From positions 124,001 to 188,000 of the forward strand of contig CAVXXB010000008.1 in NCBI GenBank assembly GCA_963765585.1: a stretch of DNA of 64,000 bases, read 5' to 3'. Shown here piece by piece: positions 1 through 8,307 of this stretch. The DNA comes from CAVXXB01 sp963765585. GTDB lineage: Bacteria; Calditrichota; Calditrichia; JAJRVZ01. Below the pieces are notes generated by a model, which did not search any database, had not been told where the DNA came from, and saw nothing but the letters and a program-made list of their open reading frames with translations. A program made the position numbers and the translations under genes. Each line of letters opens with the position of its first letter. Position 1 is the first letter of the stretch.

Positions 1-280
1 TAAATTACCGGCATTTAAGAAAATGGTAGAGGAATCCGGAATTGAGGAATCGGAAATATGTTATATCGGAGATGATATACTCGATTTACCGATACTGGAT
101 CGTGTTGGTTTTAGTGTTGCCGTGGCCAATGGACGGGAAGAGGTGAAAGCCGATTGTGATTATATCACTGTTAACCGTGGCGGGCGGGGCGCCGTACGGG
201 AGGTAATTGAAATGATATTGAAACGTCAGGGGAAATTCGACGTATTACTGAACTCATTACGAAATCCTGGTGATTCATGA
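1..280 (+). CDS. kdsC: 3-deoxy-D-manno-octulosonate 8-phosphate phosphatase KdsC, 3' part
   Basis: HAD-type phosphatase that dephosphorylates Kdo-8-P in CMP-Kdo synthesis for lipopolysaccharide, a cytoplasmic step. Only the C-terminal part is present; the frame is open from base 2 and the start lies before the window. The HAD motif IV segment GDDILDLPIL, the following VAVANGREEVKADCDYIT stretch and the C-terminal GGRGAVREVIEMILK are characteristic of KdsC. The stop overlaps the next ATG (ATGA at 277), so it is translationally coupled to the genes that follow. A kdsD gene lies three genes downstream, which supports the assignment. Confidence 0.9.
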   Translation, partial: KLPAFKKMVEESGIEESEICYIGDDILDLPILDRVGFSVAVANGREEVKADCDYITVNRGGRGAVREVIEMILKRQGKFDVLLNSLRNPGDS

Positions 281-1120
281 AAATAGTGTTCTATATTTTG
301 ATTATTCAATCATTTCTACTGACTACGCAGCTTAAGAGCCAGGTTACTCTGGCTATTAGTGATTTTAAGAACAGATCGTCCGAATTCTATCTTGATGCCT
401 GGGAAAAATCAGTGCCGGATTTATTAATGAGTGAGTTATCAACTGAGTCTGGGTTGAGATTAGTGCAGCGTCGTCAATTGGAATCCGTACTGCAGGAACA
501 GGCGCTGAGTATGACCGGATTGGTTGATTCAAGTACGGCACAAAAGATAGGTAGTCTTTTAGGCGCAGAATATATCGTCACTGGTTCAATTGATAAAAAT
601 GCAGACTGGATGATGATATATGCAAATATTGTAAAAGTATCCACGGGTGAAACAAAAGCCGAATTTGTCAGAGCAGGGAACCAGAATTATCTCAATGAAA
701 TGATAGATTTACTGGCGAACAATATTGCTAACGCTCTTTTGGGTACCGGAGAATATCGCGAGAAAATCGAAATCAAAAAGTATCCGACTGTATATTTTCT
801 GGCTGGTACAGTCGTGCTTGGTGCTGGTACGATATGGGCGAATGATCAGTATTTAAAAAAGAAAGATGCATATTATCAGACTACCGGTTTATCGGATTTT
901 GATACCAGTTATGATGAAGCAAATAGTCTGGTATAAAACACGAAATGTGCTGACAATTTTAACGGGTGTGGCGTTCGCAGGTACGATTTATTGCTGGATA
1001 AAAAATATGAACCCGGATGTGATTGCAGCCCGTGAGAATAATTCAGAGTTAAGTATTGTTCCGGGACTAAATATTGACAAGGATGGAAACTGGAGAGCCC
1101 ATGTTGCGGTTCACTTCTAA
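277..1120 (+). CDS. CsgG/FlgO-like envelope protein, split by a +1 frameshift
   Basis: Reads as one 280-residue protein if one base is skipped near 925-931. The first frame ends at 936, and the frame that continues (YKTRNVLTILTGVAFAG and onward) runs to 1120. There is an N-terminal Sec signal peptide (hydrophobic about residues 4-16, no lipobox Cys). Then comes a CsgG/HfaB/FlgO-like nucleotide-fold region: LAISDFKN, LLMSELSTESGLRLVQRRQLESVL, IGSLLGAEYIVTGSI. Two hydrophobic segments follow near residues 170-187 and 215-235. Relatives are periplasmic or outer-membrane-associated proteins, so an envelope role is inferred; the substrate is unknown. It overlaps kdsC by ATGA and overlaps the next lipoprotein gene. 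The break sits on AGTCTG, as at several other sites in this window. Confidence 0.6.
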
Positions 1121-1883
1121 AATATTCGCGATTATATACCTTATTTCACTGGGGTGCGATGACATTCCACGTGATAATCTATTGGATCCCAAGAATCCCG
1201 AGGGTGCAAGGACTCAGGTCGTTTCTTTGGAATCTTTCGTAAATACAAATCCTGAAATACCATTTGATTATAATTTTGAGATGTTGATGGCTCTGAATGA
1301 TCTGAAAAGCAAGTATGGTGTACAGATCACAATTCTTGAATATCACAGGAACGTTCAGGATTATACTGATCCATACCATTCTATTGAAAATGAGGCCCTG
1401 TATACCAAATATGTTGCAGGTGTAGATCCCGGGTCCAAAGGCGTGCCGGATGTATTCATTAACGGAACTGTGGATCGTGTACAGGGTGCGTTTGATGGTA
1501 CCGGTTCTACAAAAATAAGATTAGAACAGGCAATTGCACCCTTATTAATGCAAAATACGTTTTATGCCATCGAACCAGGAATCAATAAAACAGAGGCCGG
1601 ATACGAAATATCTGCCATAATTGCCAGGTTAGGTACATCTGATGGATCTAATCTTTTGGTTAAAGCAGTAGTGGTTTCTGAGGAGGATCAAACATATCAT
1701 CGCCGTGTAGTGAAACTTATTTCTAAATCCAATGTTATATCTCACATCAGTGCCGGTGAGATCAAAGAAATAGATTTTCCCACATATCAACCGGAAAATC
1801 AAAATCCGGCATCTGTTGTCTATTTTATAACATCGGAGGATGAGACTGTGGTTTATCAATGTACGAAGGTTGATTTACAATGA
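1101..1883 (+). CDS. Lipoprotein with Omp28/thioredoxin-like fold lacking CxxC
   Basis: 260-residue predicted lipoprotein. The ATG at 1101 was chosen because it gives a compact signal peptide ending in the lipobox LISLGC; an upstream in-frame start at 1074 would spoil it. The middle (ITILEYHRNVQDYTDPY, then GVPDVFINGTVDRVQGAFDG) resembles Omp28-related and thioredoxin-like lipoproteins of the FCB group. The catalytic CxxC is absent: Cys occurs only at the lipobox and near the C-terminus. The last strand (VVYFITSEDETVVYQCTKVDL) also fits that family. It overlaps the preceding gene and is coupled by ATGA at 1880 to the next lipoprotein. Function is unknown; by context an envelope component. Confidence 0.6.
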   Translation: MLRFTSKIFAIIYLISLGCDDIPRDNLLDPKNPEGARTQVVSLESFVNTNPEIPFDYNFEMLMALNDLKSKYGVQITILEYHRNVQDYTDPYHSIENEALYTKYVAGVDPGSKGVPDVFINGTVDRVQGAFDGTGSTKIRLEQAIAPLLMQNTFYAIEPGINKTEAGYEISAIIARLGTSDGSNLLVKAVVVSEEDQTYHRRVVKLISKSNVISHISAGEIKEIDFPTYQPENQNPASVVYFITSEDETVVYQCTKVDLQ

Positions 1884-2557
1884 AATTTACTTATTTCGTC
1901 ATTCTTATCATTTCTATTACATGGATTGTATCATGTGACGTGGAGAAGCTGCTTAAGAACACCGATCCACCGGAAGTGAGCGATATCTTCTCAGACGCAT
2001 CCGGGTTTGTCGTGCCGCCCATGCAAACGGCAAGGTTCTGGATCACGGCATCAGATCCTGAGGGGCGTGTTTTGACATATGAATGGAGCGCAAACGGCGG
2101 CGAATATATCGGTAGCCGCCAGAACGATTCACTTACCTGGCGTGCGCCGGTCACAGGCGGAATTTATCGCATCACTGTTAAAGTGGCTAATTCTGAAAAA
2201 GATGTGACGCGCAGTCGTGAGATAACGGTTCCTTCTCTAAACGCACCGCAGGTAAATATTTTATCTCCGGGTAGTGGGGCTTTCTTTGTACAGGAAAATT
2301 CAGTTCCCATAAAAGCAACAGCCATCTCTGAAAACGGAATCTTCAAAACAGATTTTTATATCGAAGATAGTCTTGTCTCTTCAATGGCAGGAAATTCGGG
2401 CAATAACTATGAGTATAACTGGATCGTTCGTGAATCTGCGGGCCCTGTTAAAATAAAGGTAACTGCGACTGCAAAACAAACTGGGTTAACAGGTAGTGAT
2501 AGTGTCTTTGTAAATGTTGAGGGTATCATCCCGGGAAAAACAAATGCCAGAAAATGA
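1880..2557 (+). CDS. Lipoprotein with PKD/Ig-like domains
   Basis: 225-residue lipoprotein: signal peptide residues 1-18 with lipobox IVSC at Cys19. A PKD/Ig-like domain follows (about 30-115: TASDPEGRVLTYEWSANGG and YRITVKVANSEK are typical PKD strands). A second Ig-like domain (about 120-215) carries the V-x-I-x-x-P-x-x-G start and a TDFYIEDSLV segment as in Ig_3-type domains. It probably sits in the outer membrane facing the periplasm or surface. It overlaps the preceding gene by ATGA, and its 3' end overlaps the kdsD start by 14 bases, so it belongs to the Kdo/LPS operon. No enzymatic motif is seen. Confidence 0.65.
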   Translation: MKFTYFVILIISITWIVSCDVEKLLKNTDPPEVSDIFSDASGFVVPPMQTARFWITASDPEGRVLTYEWSANGGEYIGSRQNDSLTWRAPVTGGIYRITVKVANSEKDVTRSREITVPSLNAPQVNILSPGSGAFFVQENSVPIKATAISENGIFKTDFYIEDSLVSSMAGNSGNNYEYNWIVRESAGPVKIKVTATAKQTGLTGSDSVFVNVEGIIPGKTNARK

Positions 2558-3518
2558 TATAAGTATTGAGGTTGGTAAACGTGTGATAGCTCTCGAAGCA
2601 GAATCAGTAAGGGCGCTTCTTGATAGAATCGATTCTACTTTTTCAGCGGCTGTAGATCTTATTTATAGGTCGCAGGGACGCGTGATCGTAACAGGACTTG
2701 GAAAATCCGGTGCCATTGCAAGAAAAATTTCCGGCACATTAACCAGTACCGGTACAACCTCATATTTCCTTCATGCAGCGGAAGGCGCACACGGCGATAT
2801 CGGAATGGTTCATAAGGATGATGTGGTCATCTGTATCTCAAAGAGTGGTGAAACTGAAGAATTGTATCAGTTGCTGGCTGTATTTAAAAAACTTAAAATA
2901 CCTGTGATTGCCATGACCGGAAAGAAAAAGTCCACGCTGGCGCAGCAGGCCTATATTATTCTGGATGTGGGGGTTACTGAAGAGGCATGTCCTCATGATC
3001 TGGCCCCTACCACGAGCACCACAGCAACACTAGCCATGGGTGATGCTTTGGCAATTGCGCTCCTGGAACGCCGGAATTTTTCAAAAGAAGATTATGCCTT
3101 TTTACATCCTGGCGGCAGTTTGGGAAAAAATCTCCTCACTACGGTAGATGATATTATGGAGACGGGCAAAGAAACTCCATTCTGTTATGCTGATGATGAT
3201 ATGAAAAAAGTAACGATTGAACTGGCTAATAAACGTGGTATTTGTCCTGTCGTTAATGAACAATTAATTATCTCTGGAGTAATTACTACTGGCGATCTTG
3301 CCAGATTGCTTGAGAAAAGTGATAATGTATTTACACTTAAAGCAAGCGAAGTTATGAATCCGAATCCAAAACTTGTAAAATCCGGAATACTTGCCTCAGA
3401 GGCCTTACAAAAAATGGAAGAATACAGGGTTATTGCATTGCCGGTTGTTTCGTTAGAATCAAAGTTATTAGGAATAGTACACCTGCATGATATACTACTG
3501 ACTGGTATCACCATATGA
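2544..3518 (+). CDS. kdsD: Arabinose-5-phosphate isomerase KdsD
   Basis: Converts ribulose-5-P to arabinose-5-P, the first committed step toward Kdo. 324 residues. SIS domain about 35-175 (VTGLGKSGAIARKISGTLTSTG, HAAEGAHGDIGMV, ISKSGETEEL) followed by two CBS domains (about 200-320). The conserved CPHDLAPTTSTTATLAMGDALA and FLHPGGSLGK segments are typical of KdsD. The ATG at 2544 was chosen over an upstream in-frame ATG because family N-termini begin shortly before the ALxxxxxxVRALL helix. The stop overlaps lptC by ATGA. Confidence 0.93.
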   Translation: MPENDISIEVGKRVIALEAESVRALLDRIDSTFSAAVDLIYRSQGRVIVTGLGKSGAIARKISGTLTSTGTTSYFLHAAEGAHGDIGMVHKDDVVICISKSGETEELYQLLAVFKKLKIPVIAMTGKKKSTLAQQAYIILDVGVTEEACPHDLAPTTSTTATLAMGDALAIALLERRNFSKEDYAFLHPGGSLGKNLLTTVDDIMETGKETPFCYADDDMKKVTIELANKRGICPVVNEQLIISGVITTGDLARLLEKSDNVFTLKASEVMNPNPKLVKSGILASEALQKMEEYRVIALPVVSLESKLLGIVHLHDILLTGITI

Positions 3519-4060
3519 AATTCAAAATATTAATATTGATACTTATGACATTGGTCTTTTCAGCTTGTTCCGACTTCAATGAAACTGAGAGTTCCGATGC
3601 AGATGCGACTGAGTATCCCGATTCAGAGAGTTGGAATGCAGAGATGTCATTTACGAAAGAAGGTATGCGCAAGGCAGTATTACATGCTGGTTATGTTGCC
3701 AAATATTCAAAACAACAAATTACCGAACTTAAAGATAATATTCGTGTTGATTTTTATGATGATGATGGGAATCTAAAATCTTACCTCACCGCCCGGGAAG
3801 GAAAAGTTTTTGACAATACCAAGGATATGGTGGCAATTGGAAACGTGATTGTTATATCACAAAATGGCACCCATTTATACACGGAAGAACTGCACTGGGA
3901 AAATAAATCAGAAAATATTCGTTCAAATGTTCCGGTCAAGATTACCACAAAGAAAGATACCTTATATGGTGATACCTTTAAATCAGATCCTGATTTGATT
4001 AATTATGAAATAACCAACACCCGGGGCACATCCGACAATATTATCTCCATAAAAGAATAA
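3515..4060 (+). CDS. lptC: LPS export protein LptC, lipoprotein form
   Basis: 181 residues; lipoprotein signal with lipobox VFSAC at Cys18, then an LptC/LptA beta-jellyroll region (LKDNIRVDFYDDDGNLKSYLTAREGKV, MVAIGNVIVISQNGTHLYTEELHW, GDTFKSDPDLINYEI). LptC receives LPS from the LptBFG extractor at the inner membrane and passes it to LptA. Proteobacterial LptC has a transmembrane anchor; a lipidated version is common in FCB bacteria. It lies between kdsD (ATGA overlap) and the OstA-like gene (1 base gap), which makes the assignment firm. Confidence 0.88.
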   Translation: MKFKILILILMTLVFSACSDFNETESSDADATEYPDSESWNAEMSFTKEGMRKAVLHAGYVAKYSKQQITELKDNIRVDFYDDDGNLKSYLTAREGKVFDNTKDMVAIGNVIVISQNGTHLYTEELHWENKSENIRSNVPVKITTKKDTLYGDTFKSDPDLINYEITNTRGTSDNIISIKE

Positions 4061-4061
4061 T

Positions 4062-5138
4062 ATGCGCAAGCTGATAATAATATTTGTCTTTATCTTCTCT
4101 GTCATGGCTGCGAACGATCAATTACAATTGGTACATGCCGATAAATCCATCGGGAAGTTGATCAATGGTGAGCGTGTAAGAATCCTGACAGGGCATGTGG
4201 AAGCCTACCAGGATACATTGCATATGCTTTGCGATGAAGCGTTTTTTTATGAAGATCAAAACAGGATTGAATTCATTGGCAACGTATTTCTTGATGACGG
4301 GCATTATACATTGAAAGCCCAACGTATAAATTATTTTCCAGAGACCAGAACCGCCATATGTTTGAACAATGTCAGGATTAGCAGTGCGTCCGATTCTCTT
4401 TATGCTGAAAAATTTACCTATAATTTTAAAACACAAAATGCTGAAGGGGAGCGCAATCTGTTTGTGTGGGATAAGCAAAATGATGCCCGTGTCTGGGGTG
4501 ATCGGGGGATTTATAATGCCGAATTAAAAAAAACCCGCATATTAAATGATGCTCGCTTAACGCATGTGAATGACGGAGATACTGATACACTGGATATCAC
4601 TTCCCGCTTTATGGAATATCAGGCCGGCGAGATAAACTATGCATTGGCAACAGACAGTGTTACAATCCGGAAAGGTGATCTGCTCGCAACCTGTGATTCT
4701 GCCCATTATGATATTGTAAAGGAAAAAATACATCTAAAGATTAATCCTATTGCCTGGCAGTCCGAGAGTGAAATGAAAGGAAATTCAATAGATCTGTTAT
4801 TGGACAGCCTTACTCTGATTGGCATCAACATATACGGGGATGCGCAAATTAAATCATTGTCTGATTCGGCTTCAGATAGTTATGATTATTTACGCGGGAA
4901 ATCCATTGAAGTACTGCTCGCAGATAAAAAGCCCTTCCTGATCACAGCGCGAGACAATGCCAGTAGTGTTTATTTGCTCAAGGAAGATGAGACGAAGCAG
5001 GGAACCAATGTATCCAGTTCGGATAGTATTATAATTTTTTTTAATGAAGGTGTGATGGATAGTATCGCAATTATTGGAGGCGCACAAGGAACATTTTTTC
5101 CTCCCGATTATCAAGGAGATATGGATAGTGAACTCTGA
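4062..5138 (+). CDS. lptA: OstA/LptA-like periplasmic LPS transport protein
   Basis: 358 residues with a Sec signal peptide (about 1-17, cleavage near VMAAN) and repeated OstA/LptA-type beta strands: GERVRILTGHVEAYQDTLHMLCDEAFFYEDQNRIEFIGNVFLDDG, then several xLxARxxxY and DSLYAEKFTY strands. It is about twice as long as E. coli LptA, as in the long OstA-like family of the FCB group, and may polymerise into or extend the periplasmic LPS bridge. The 3' end overlaps the lptB start. No OstA/LptD barrel domain is visible. Confidence 0.85.
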   Translation: MRKLIIIFVFIFSVMAANDQLQLVHADKSIGKLINGERVRILTGHVEAYQDTLHMLCDEAFFYEDQNRIEFIGNVFLDDGHYTLKAQRINYFPETRTAICLNNVRISSASDSLYAEKFTYNFKTQNAEGERNLFVWDKQNDARVWGDRGIYNAELKKTRILNDARLTHVNDGDTDTLDITSRFMEYQAGEINYALATDSVTIRKGDLLATCDSAHYDIVKEKIHLKINPIAWQSESEMKGNSIDLLLDSLTLIGINIYGDAQIKSLSDSASDSYDYLRGKSIEVLLADKKPFLITARDNASSVYLLKEDETKQGTNVSSSDSIIIFFNEGVMDSIAIIGGAQGTFFPPDYQGDMDSEL

Positions 5139-5868
5139 AAAGGGAATCTTAAGGGCCACGGATCTGCAAAAAATATATGGAAAAAGGACCGTGGTAAAAC
5201 AAGCTTCAATTTATGTAAAGCAGGGTGAAATCGTTGGATTACTTGGTCCCAATGGTGCAGGTAAAACAACTACTTTCTATATGATTACCGGGATGATCAA
5301 ACCAAATGCCGGAAAAATTGAACTTGATGAAAAAAATATTACCAGAATTCCAATGTATCGTAGGGCGAGACGCGGTGTTTCTTACCTGCCACAGGAAGCT
5401 TCCATATTTAGAAAATTGACCGTTGAAGAAAATTTACTGGCAATTATGCAAACAATTGGTGTACCGAGAAAGGAACGTAAGGAGCGATGTGCCGGTTTGC
5501 TTAGCGAACTAAATATCACTCATATTGCTAAAAGCACCGGGTATAATTTGTCCGGAGGGGAGCGTCGGCGTACAGAGATTGCACGTACGCTTGTTACAAA
5601 TCCGAGATTTATTTTACTGGACGAACCATTCGCTGGTGTTGATCCAATTGCAGTTGAAGATATTCAAAATATTGTGTTCAGTTTAAAGAATCGAGGAATT
5701 GGTGTCTTGATAACCGATCACAATGTTCATGAAACATTATCAATCACCGATCGTTCATATTTATTGTTCGAGGGAAAAATACTTAAAGAAGGTACCTCCG
5801 ATTCCCTGGCAAATGATCCTGAAGCCAAAAAATTGTACCTGGGTGAAAAATTCAAGCTGGACCGATAA
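5128..5868 (+). CDS. lptB: LPS export ABC transporter ATP-binding protein LptB
   Basis: 246 residues. Cytoplasmic ATPase that powers LPS extraction with LptFG. Walker A GPNGAGKT at residues 40-47, Q-loop YLPQEAS, signature LSGGERRR, Walker B FILLDEPF and the H-loop LITDHNVHE are all intact. The start is taken as the GTG at 5128, 9 bases after the ribosome site AAGGAG (5113-5118), which lies inside the end of lptA; the frame is also open upstream to an ATG at 5074, but that would extend far into lptA. lptF/lptG are not in this operon. Confidence 0.93.
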   Translation: MNSEKGILRATDLQKIYGKRTVVKQASIYVKQGEIVGLLGPNGAGKTTTFYMITGMIKPNAGKIELDEKNITRIPMYRRARRGVSYLPQEASIFRKLTVEENLLAIMQTIGVPRKERKERCAGLLSELNITHIAKSTGYNLSGGERRRTEIARTLVTNPRFILLDEPFAGVDPIAVEDIQNIVFSLKNRGIGVLITDHNVHETLSITDRSYLLFEGKILKEGTSDSLANDPEAKKLYLGEKFKLDR

Positions 5869-6070
5869 AAGCCATGGAAATGATATGACAAATTATTGCT
5901 TAGAAATTAGAAAGTTTATAAATTTACCAGATATGGATTTTTTTATAAAGTTTAAATAATGATTTGTTGTTTAAAAAATCCATTTTCGATCACAGTTGCA
6001 TTTATTATGTTCTGGCAAATTAAGAATAGCGCGGTAAATTATTGTCGTGTTTTTTTGATTGGAAAACTAT

Positions 6071-6490
6071 ATGAAACGAATCTTATTCATTTGTGCTGAT
6101 AACTCTGCCTTAAGTCAGATTGCAGAAGCATTCTTAAAAAGAATCACCTTTAATCGCGTTGAGGTGTTTAGTGCCGGTATTTCGCGAAAATCAGTGAATC
6201 CTCTCGGGATAAAAGTGATGAAGGAACTTGGCATTGATATCTCTAAGCAAAGATCTAAATCTGTAAATGAATATTTTCATGATCGGTTTGATTATGTGAT
6301 CACCATGGTGGATACAGCGCGTGATAATTGTCCGGCATTCCAGGGGAGTCATACAAAAATCCATAAAAGTATTGAAGATCCTGCCAAAACAAGGGGTTCT
6401 GAAAAAGTAAAACTCGAGCAGTTTCGCCTGGCAAGAGACCAGATAAAAGACTGGCTTGCAGATTTTGCCGAGAAATATCAACTTGGTTAG
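6071..6490 (+). CDS. Low-molecular-weight phosphatase / arsenate reductase-like protein, P-loop degenerate
   Basis: 139 residues matching the LMW-PTP/thioredoxin-type ArsC fold: LFICADNSALSQIAEAFL at the N-terminus, VFSAGI, VNPLGIKVMKELGIDISKQRSKSV, FDYVITMVD, DNCPAF, IEDPAK and a C-terminal helix. The family P-loop is C-x5-R-S; here it is C-A-D-N-S-A-L-S, so the invariant Arg is Leu and the second ArsC cysteine is Ala. The Cys nucleophile and the distal DPA remain. An inactive or altered enzyme is inferred. The ATG at 6071 follows GGAAAA; an upstream TTG at 6059 is less likely. Monocistronic. Confidence 0.75.
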   Translation: MKRILFICADNSALSQIAEAFLKRITFNRVEVFSAGISRKSVNPLGIKVMKELGIDISKQRSKSVNEYFHDRFDYVITMVDTARDNCPAFQGSHTKIHKSIEDPAKTRGSEKVKLEQFRLARDQIKDWLADFAEKYQLG

Positions 6491-6664
6491 AGGTATGGCC
6501 CCTGATGACCTCACGCAGTTTTATATCATTCATATATTAAAATTGCGGCATGATAATTTATCCATGTTTTGAGTTTAGTGGAAGGATCTTACTTTATCAT
6601 GTCTGAAGTTGTTAGTATAAATCCCCTTATTTTCCTATTATCTGCAATTTAAGGAGTATTGAAA

Positions 6665-8119
6665 ATGCGCAAACTGGCTGTTGTTCTTATTCTCTCCGTT
6701 TTCCTGCTACCCTTATTGGGACTTTCCGAGCCCTTATTGGCCAGTGGCTCAGAAGAGGGTTCATTGTTGGGTGAACGATTACCTCTGTGGAGTGCCATAC
6801 CTTTTGTGGGCATTTTACTCTCGATCGCAATATTTCCGTTGGTGGCACCTAAATTCTGGCATCATCATTTTCCAAAGATATCTGCGGCCTGGGCATTAAT
6901 TTTTGCCATTCCGTTCCTGATTTTTTACAAAAGCGAGGCTTTTCACGAAATATTACATATTTATTTTCTTGACTATATACCCTTTATCATCCTGCTTTGG
7001 GGCCTGTACACCATTGCTGGTGGAATTTATGTAAGAGGGTCCATGCAGGGTACACCCGTTATTAATACGATTATTATCCTGATTGGAACTATGCTGGCTT
7101 CCTGGGTAGGTACAACCGGTGCGGCAATGATAATGATCCGTCCCTTATTACGGGCTAATTCCAATCGTAAACATAAGATTCATATTATCGTCTTTTTTAT
7201 CTTCCTGGTGGCTAATATTGGCGGGACACTCACCCCGCTTGGAGATCCACCCCTGTTTTTAGGCTTTTTGCATGGCGTAAGTTTTTTCTGGACTCTGTCG
7301 CTATTTCCTGAACTTCTGGTGGTTGCAATATTGTTATTGGTGATATTTTATATGTTTGATTCTTTCTACTATAAAAAAGAAAACCAGGAGCAAATTAAAA
7401 TTGAGGGCACAGAAAAAATACGGATAGAAGGAGCATTTAACTTTATATTCTTGCTGGGTGTCGTTGGTGGTGTATTGTTCAGCGGCATAGCGCAATTGGG
7501 TGAGGTTACTGTGCTGGGTATTCATATTCCCATCCAGGGTTTAGTTCGCGACGGCTGGATAGTCATTATGGGATTATTATCTCTCAGGCTCACAACTCAG
7601 ACAATACGAAAAGCGAATGATTTTTCATGGTTTCCCATACAGGAGGTTGCGTATCTTTTCGCCGGAATTTTTATGACGATCATACCGGCGCTGGCAATAC
7701 TAAAGGCAGGAGAAAAAGGATCAATGGCGGCTATTGTGACCGCCGTAGAGAATCCTTCCCAATTTTTCTGGATAACCGGTACATTATCTAGTTTTCTTGA
7801 TAATGCGCCTACATATCTGACTTTTTTTAATACGGCATTGGGTAAATTAGGTCTCACAGAACCAATGATACGCGAGGCCTTTGCGGCCGGTACAATTTCA
7901 ACATCATTTCCGGAATTTGAAAGATTACTTGTTGGCATCTCCCTTGGCGCTGTGTTTATGGGCGCCAATACCTATATCGGAAATGCACCAAATTTTATGG
8001 TAAAATCAATTGCCGAAGAGTCAGGTATCAGCATGCCCAGTTTCTTTGGGTACATGATAAAATATTCGATACCTATTTTAGTACCGGTATTTTTTATTGT
8101 AGCACTCATTTTTCTGTAA
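6665..8119 (+). CDS. Na+/H+ antiporter-like integral membrane protein (NhaD/UIT-type ion transporter)
   Basis: 484 residues with an N-terminal signal-like segment and about 11-12 membrane helices. Recognisable stretches include ASWVGTTGAAMIMIRPLL, NIGGTLTPLGDPPLFLGFL, FLDNAPTYLTFFNTALG and GAVFMGANTYIGNAPNFMVKSIA. The GDPP, DNAPTYL and GNAPNFM motifs are typical of the ion transporter/citrate-arsenite superfamily branch annotated as sodium:proton antiporter; the actual ion is not proven. ATG 6665 follows AAGGAG (6651-6656) at good spacing. Monocistronic, with a rho-independent terminator right after it. Confidence 0.8.
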   Translation: MRKLAVVLILSVFLLPLLGLSEPLLASGSEEGSLLGERLPLWSAIPFVGILLSIAIFPLVAPKFWHHHFPKISAAWALIFAIPFLIFYKSEAFHEILHIYFLDYIPFIILLWGLYTIAGGIYVRGSMQGTPVINTIIILIGTMLASWVGTTGAAMIMIRPLLRANSNRKHKIHIIVFFIFLVANIGGTLTPLGDPPLFLGFLHGVSFFWTLSLFPELLVVAILLLVIFYMFDSFYYKKENQEQIKIEGTEKIRIEGAFNFIFLLGVVGGVLFSGIAQLGEVTVLGIHIPIQGLVRDGWIVIMGLLSLRLTTQTIRKANDFSWFPIQEVAYLFAGIFMTIIPALAILKAGEKGSMAAIVTAVENPSQFFWITGTLSSFLDNAPTYLTFFNTALGKLGLTEPMIREAFAAGTISTSFPEFERLLVGISLGAVFMGANTYIGNAPNFMVKSIAEESGISMPSFFGYMIKYSIPILVPVFFIVALIFL

Positions 8120-8140
8120 ATGAGAGTATGATTTCATAGA

Positions 8141-8169
8141 AAGGCAGGAATATACCTGCCTTTTTTTTT
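8141..8169 (+). terminator. Rho-independent terminator after the antiporter gene
   Basis: Stem AAGGCAGG/CCTGCCTT (8141-8148 with 8155-8162), six-base loop, then a run of T to 8169. Placed 21 bases after the antiporter stop. Confidence 0.9.
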
Positions 8170-8307
8170 AACAAATGGATTAAATTTGTTTTCTGAGTAG
8201 AGTCAGGGAATCTAAATAAACCGTTTAATTCGCGATGAAATATAAAGTATTGTTATAATGTTTCGCGTACTTTGCGGCTTAAAATAAGTAAAAGCATAAA
8301 TATACAC

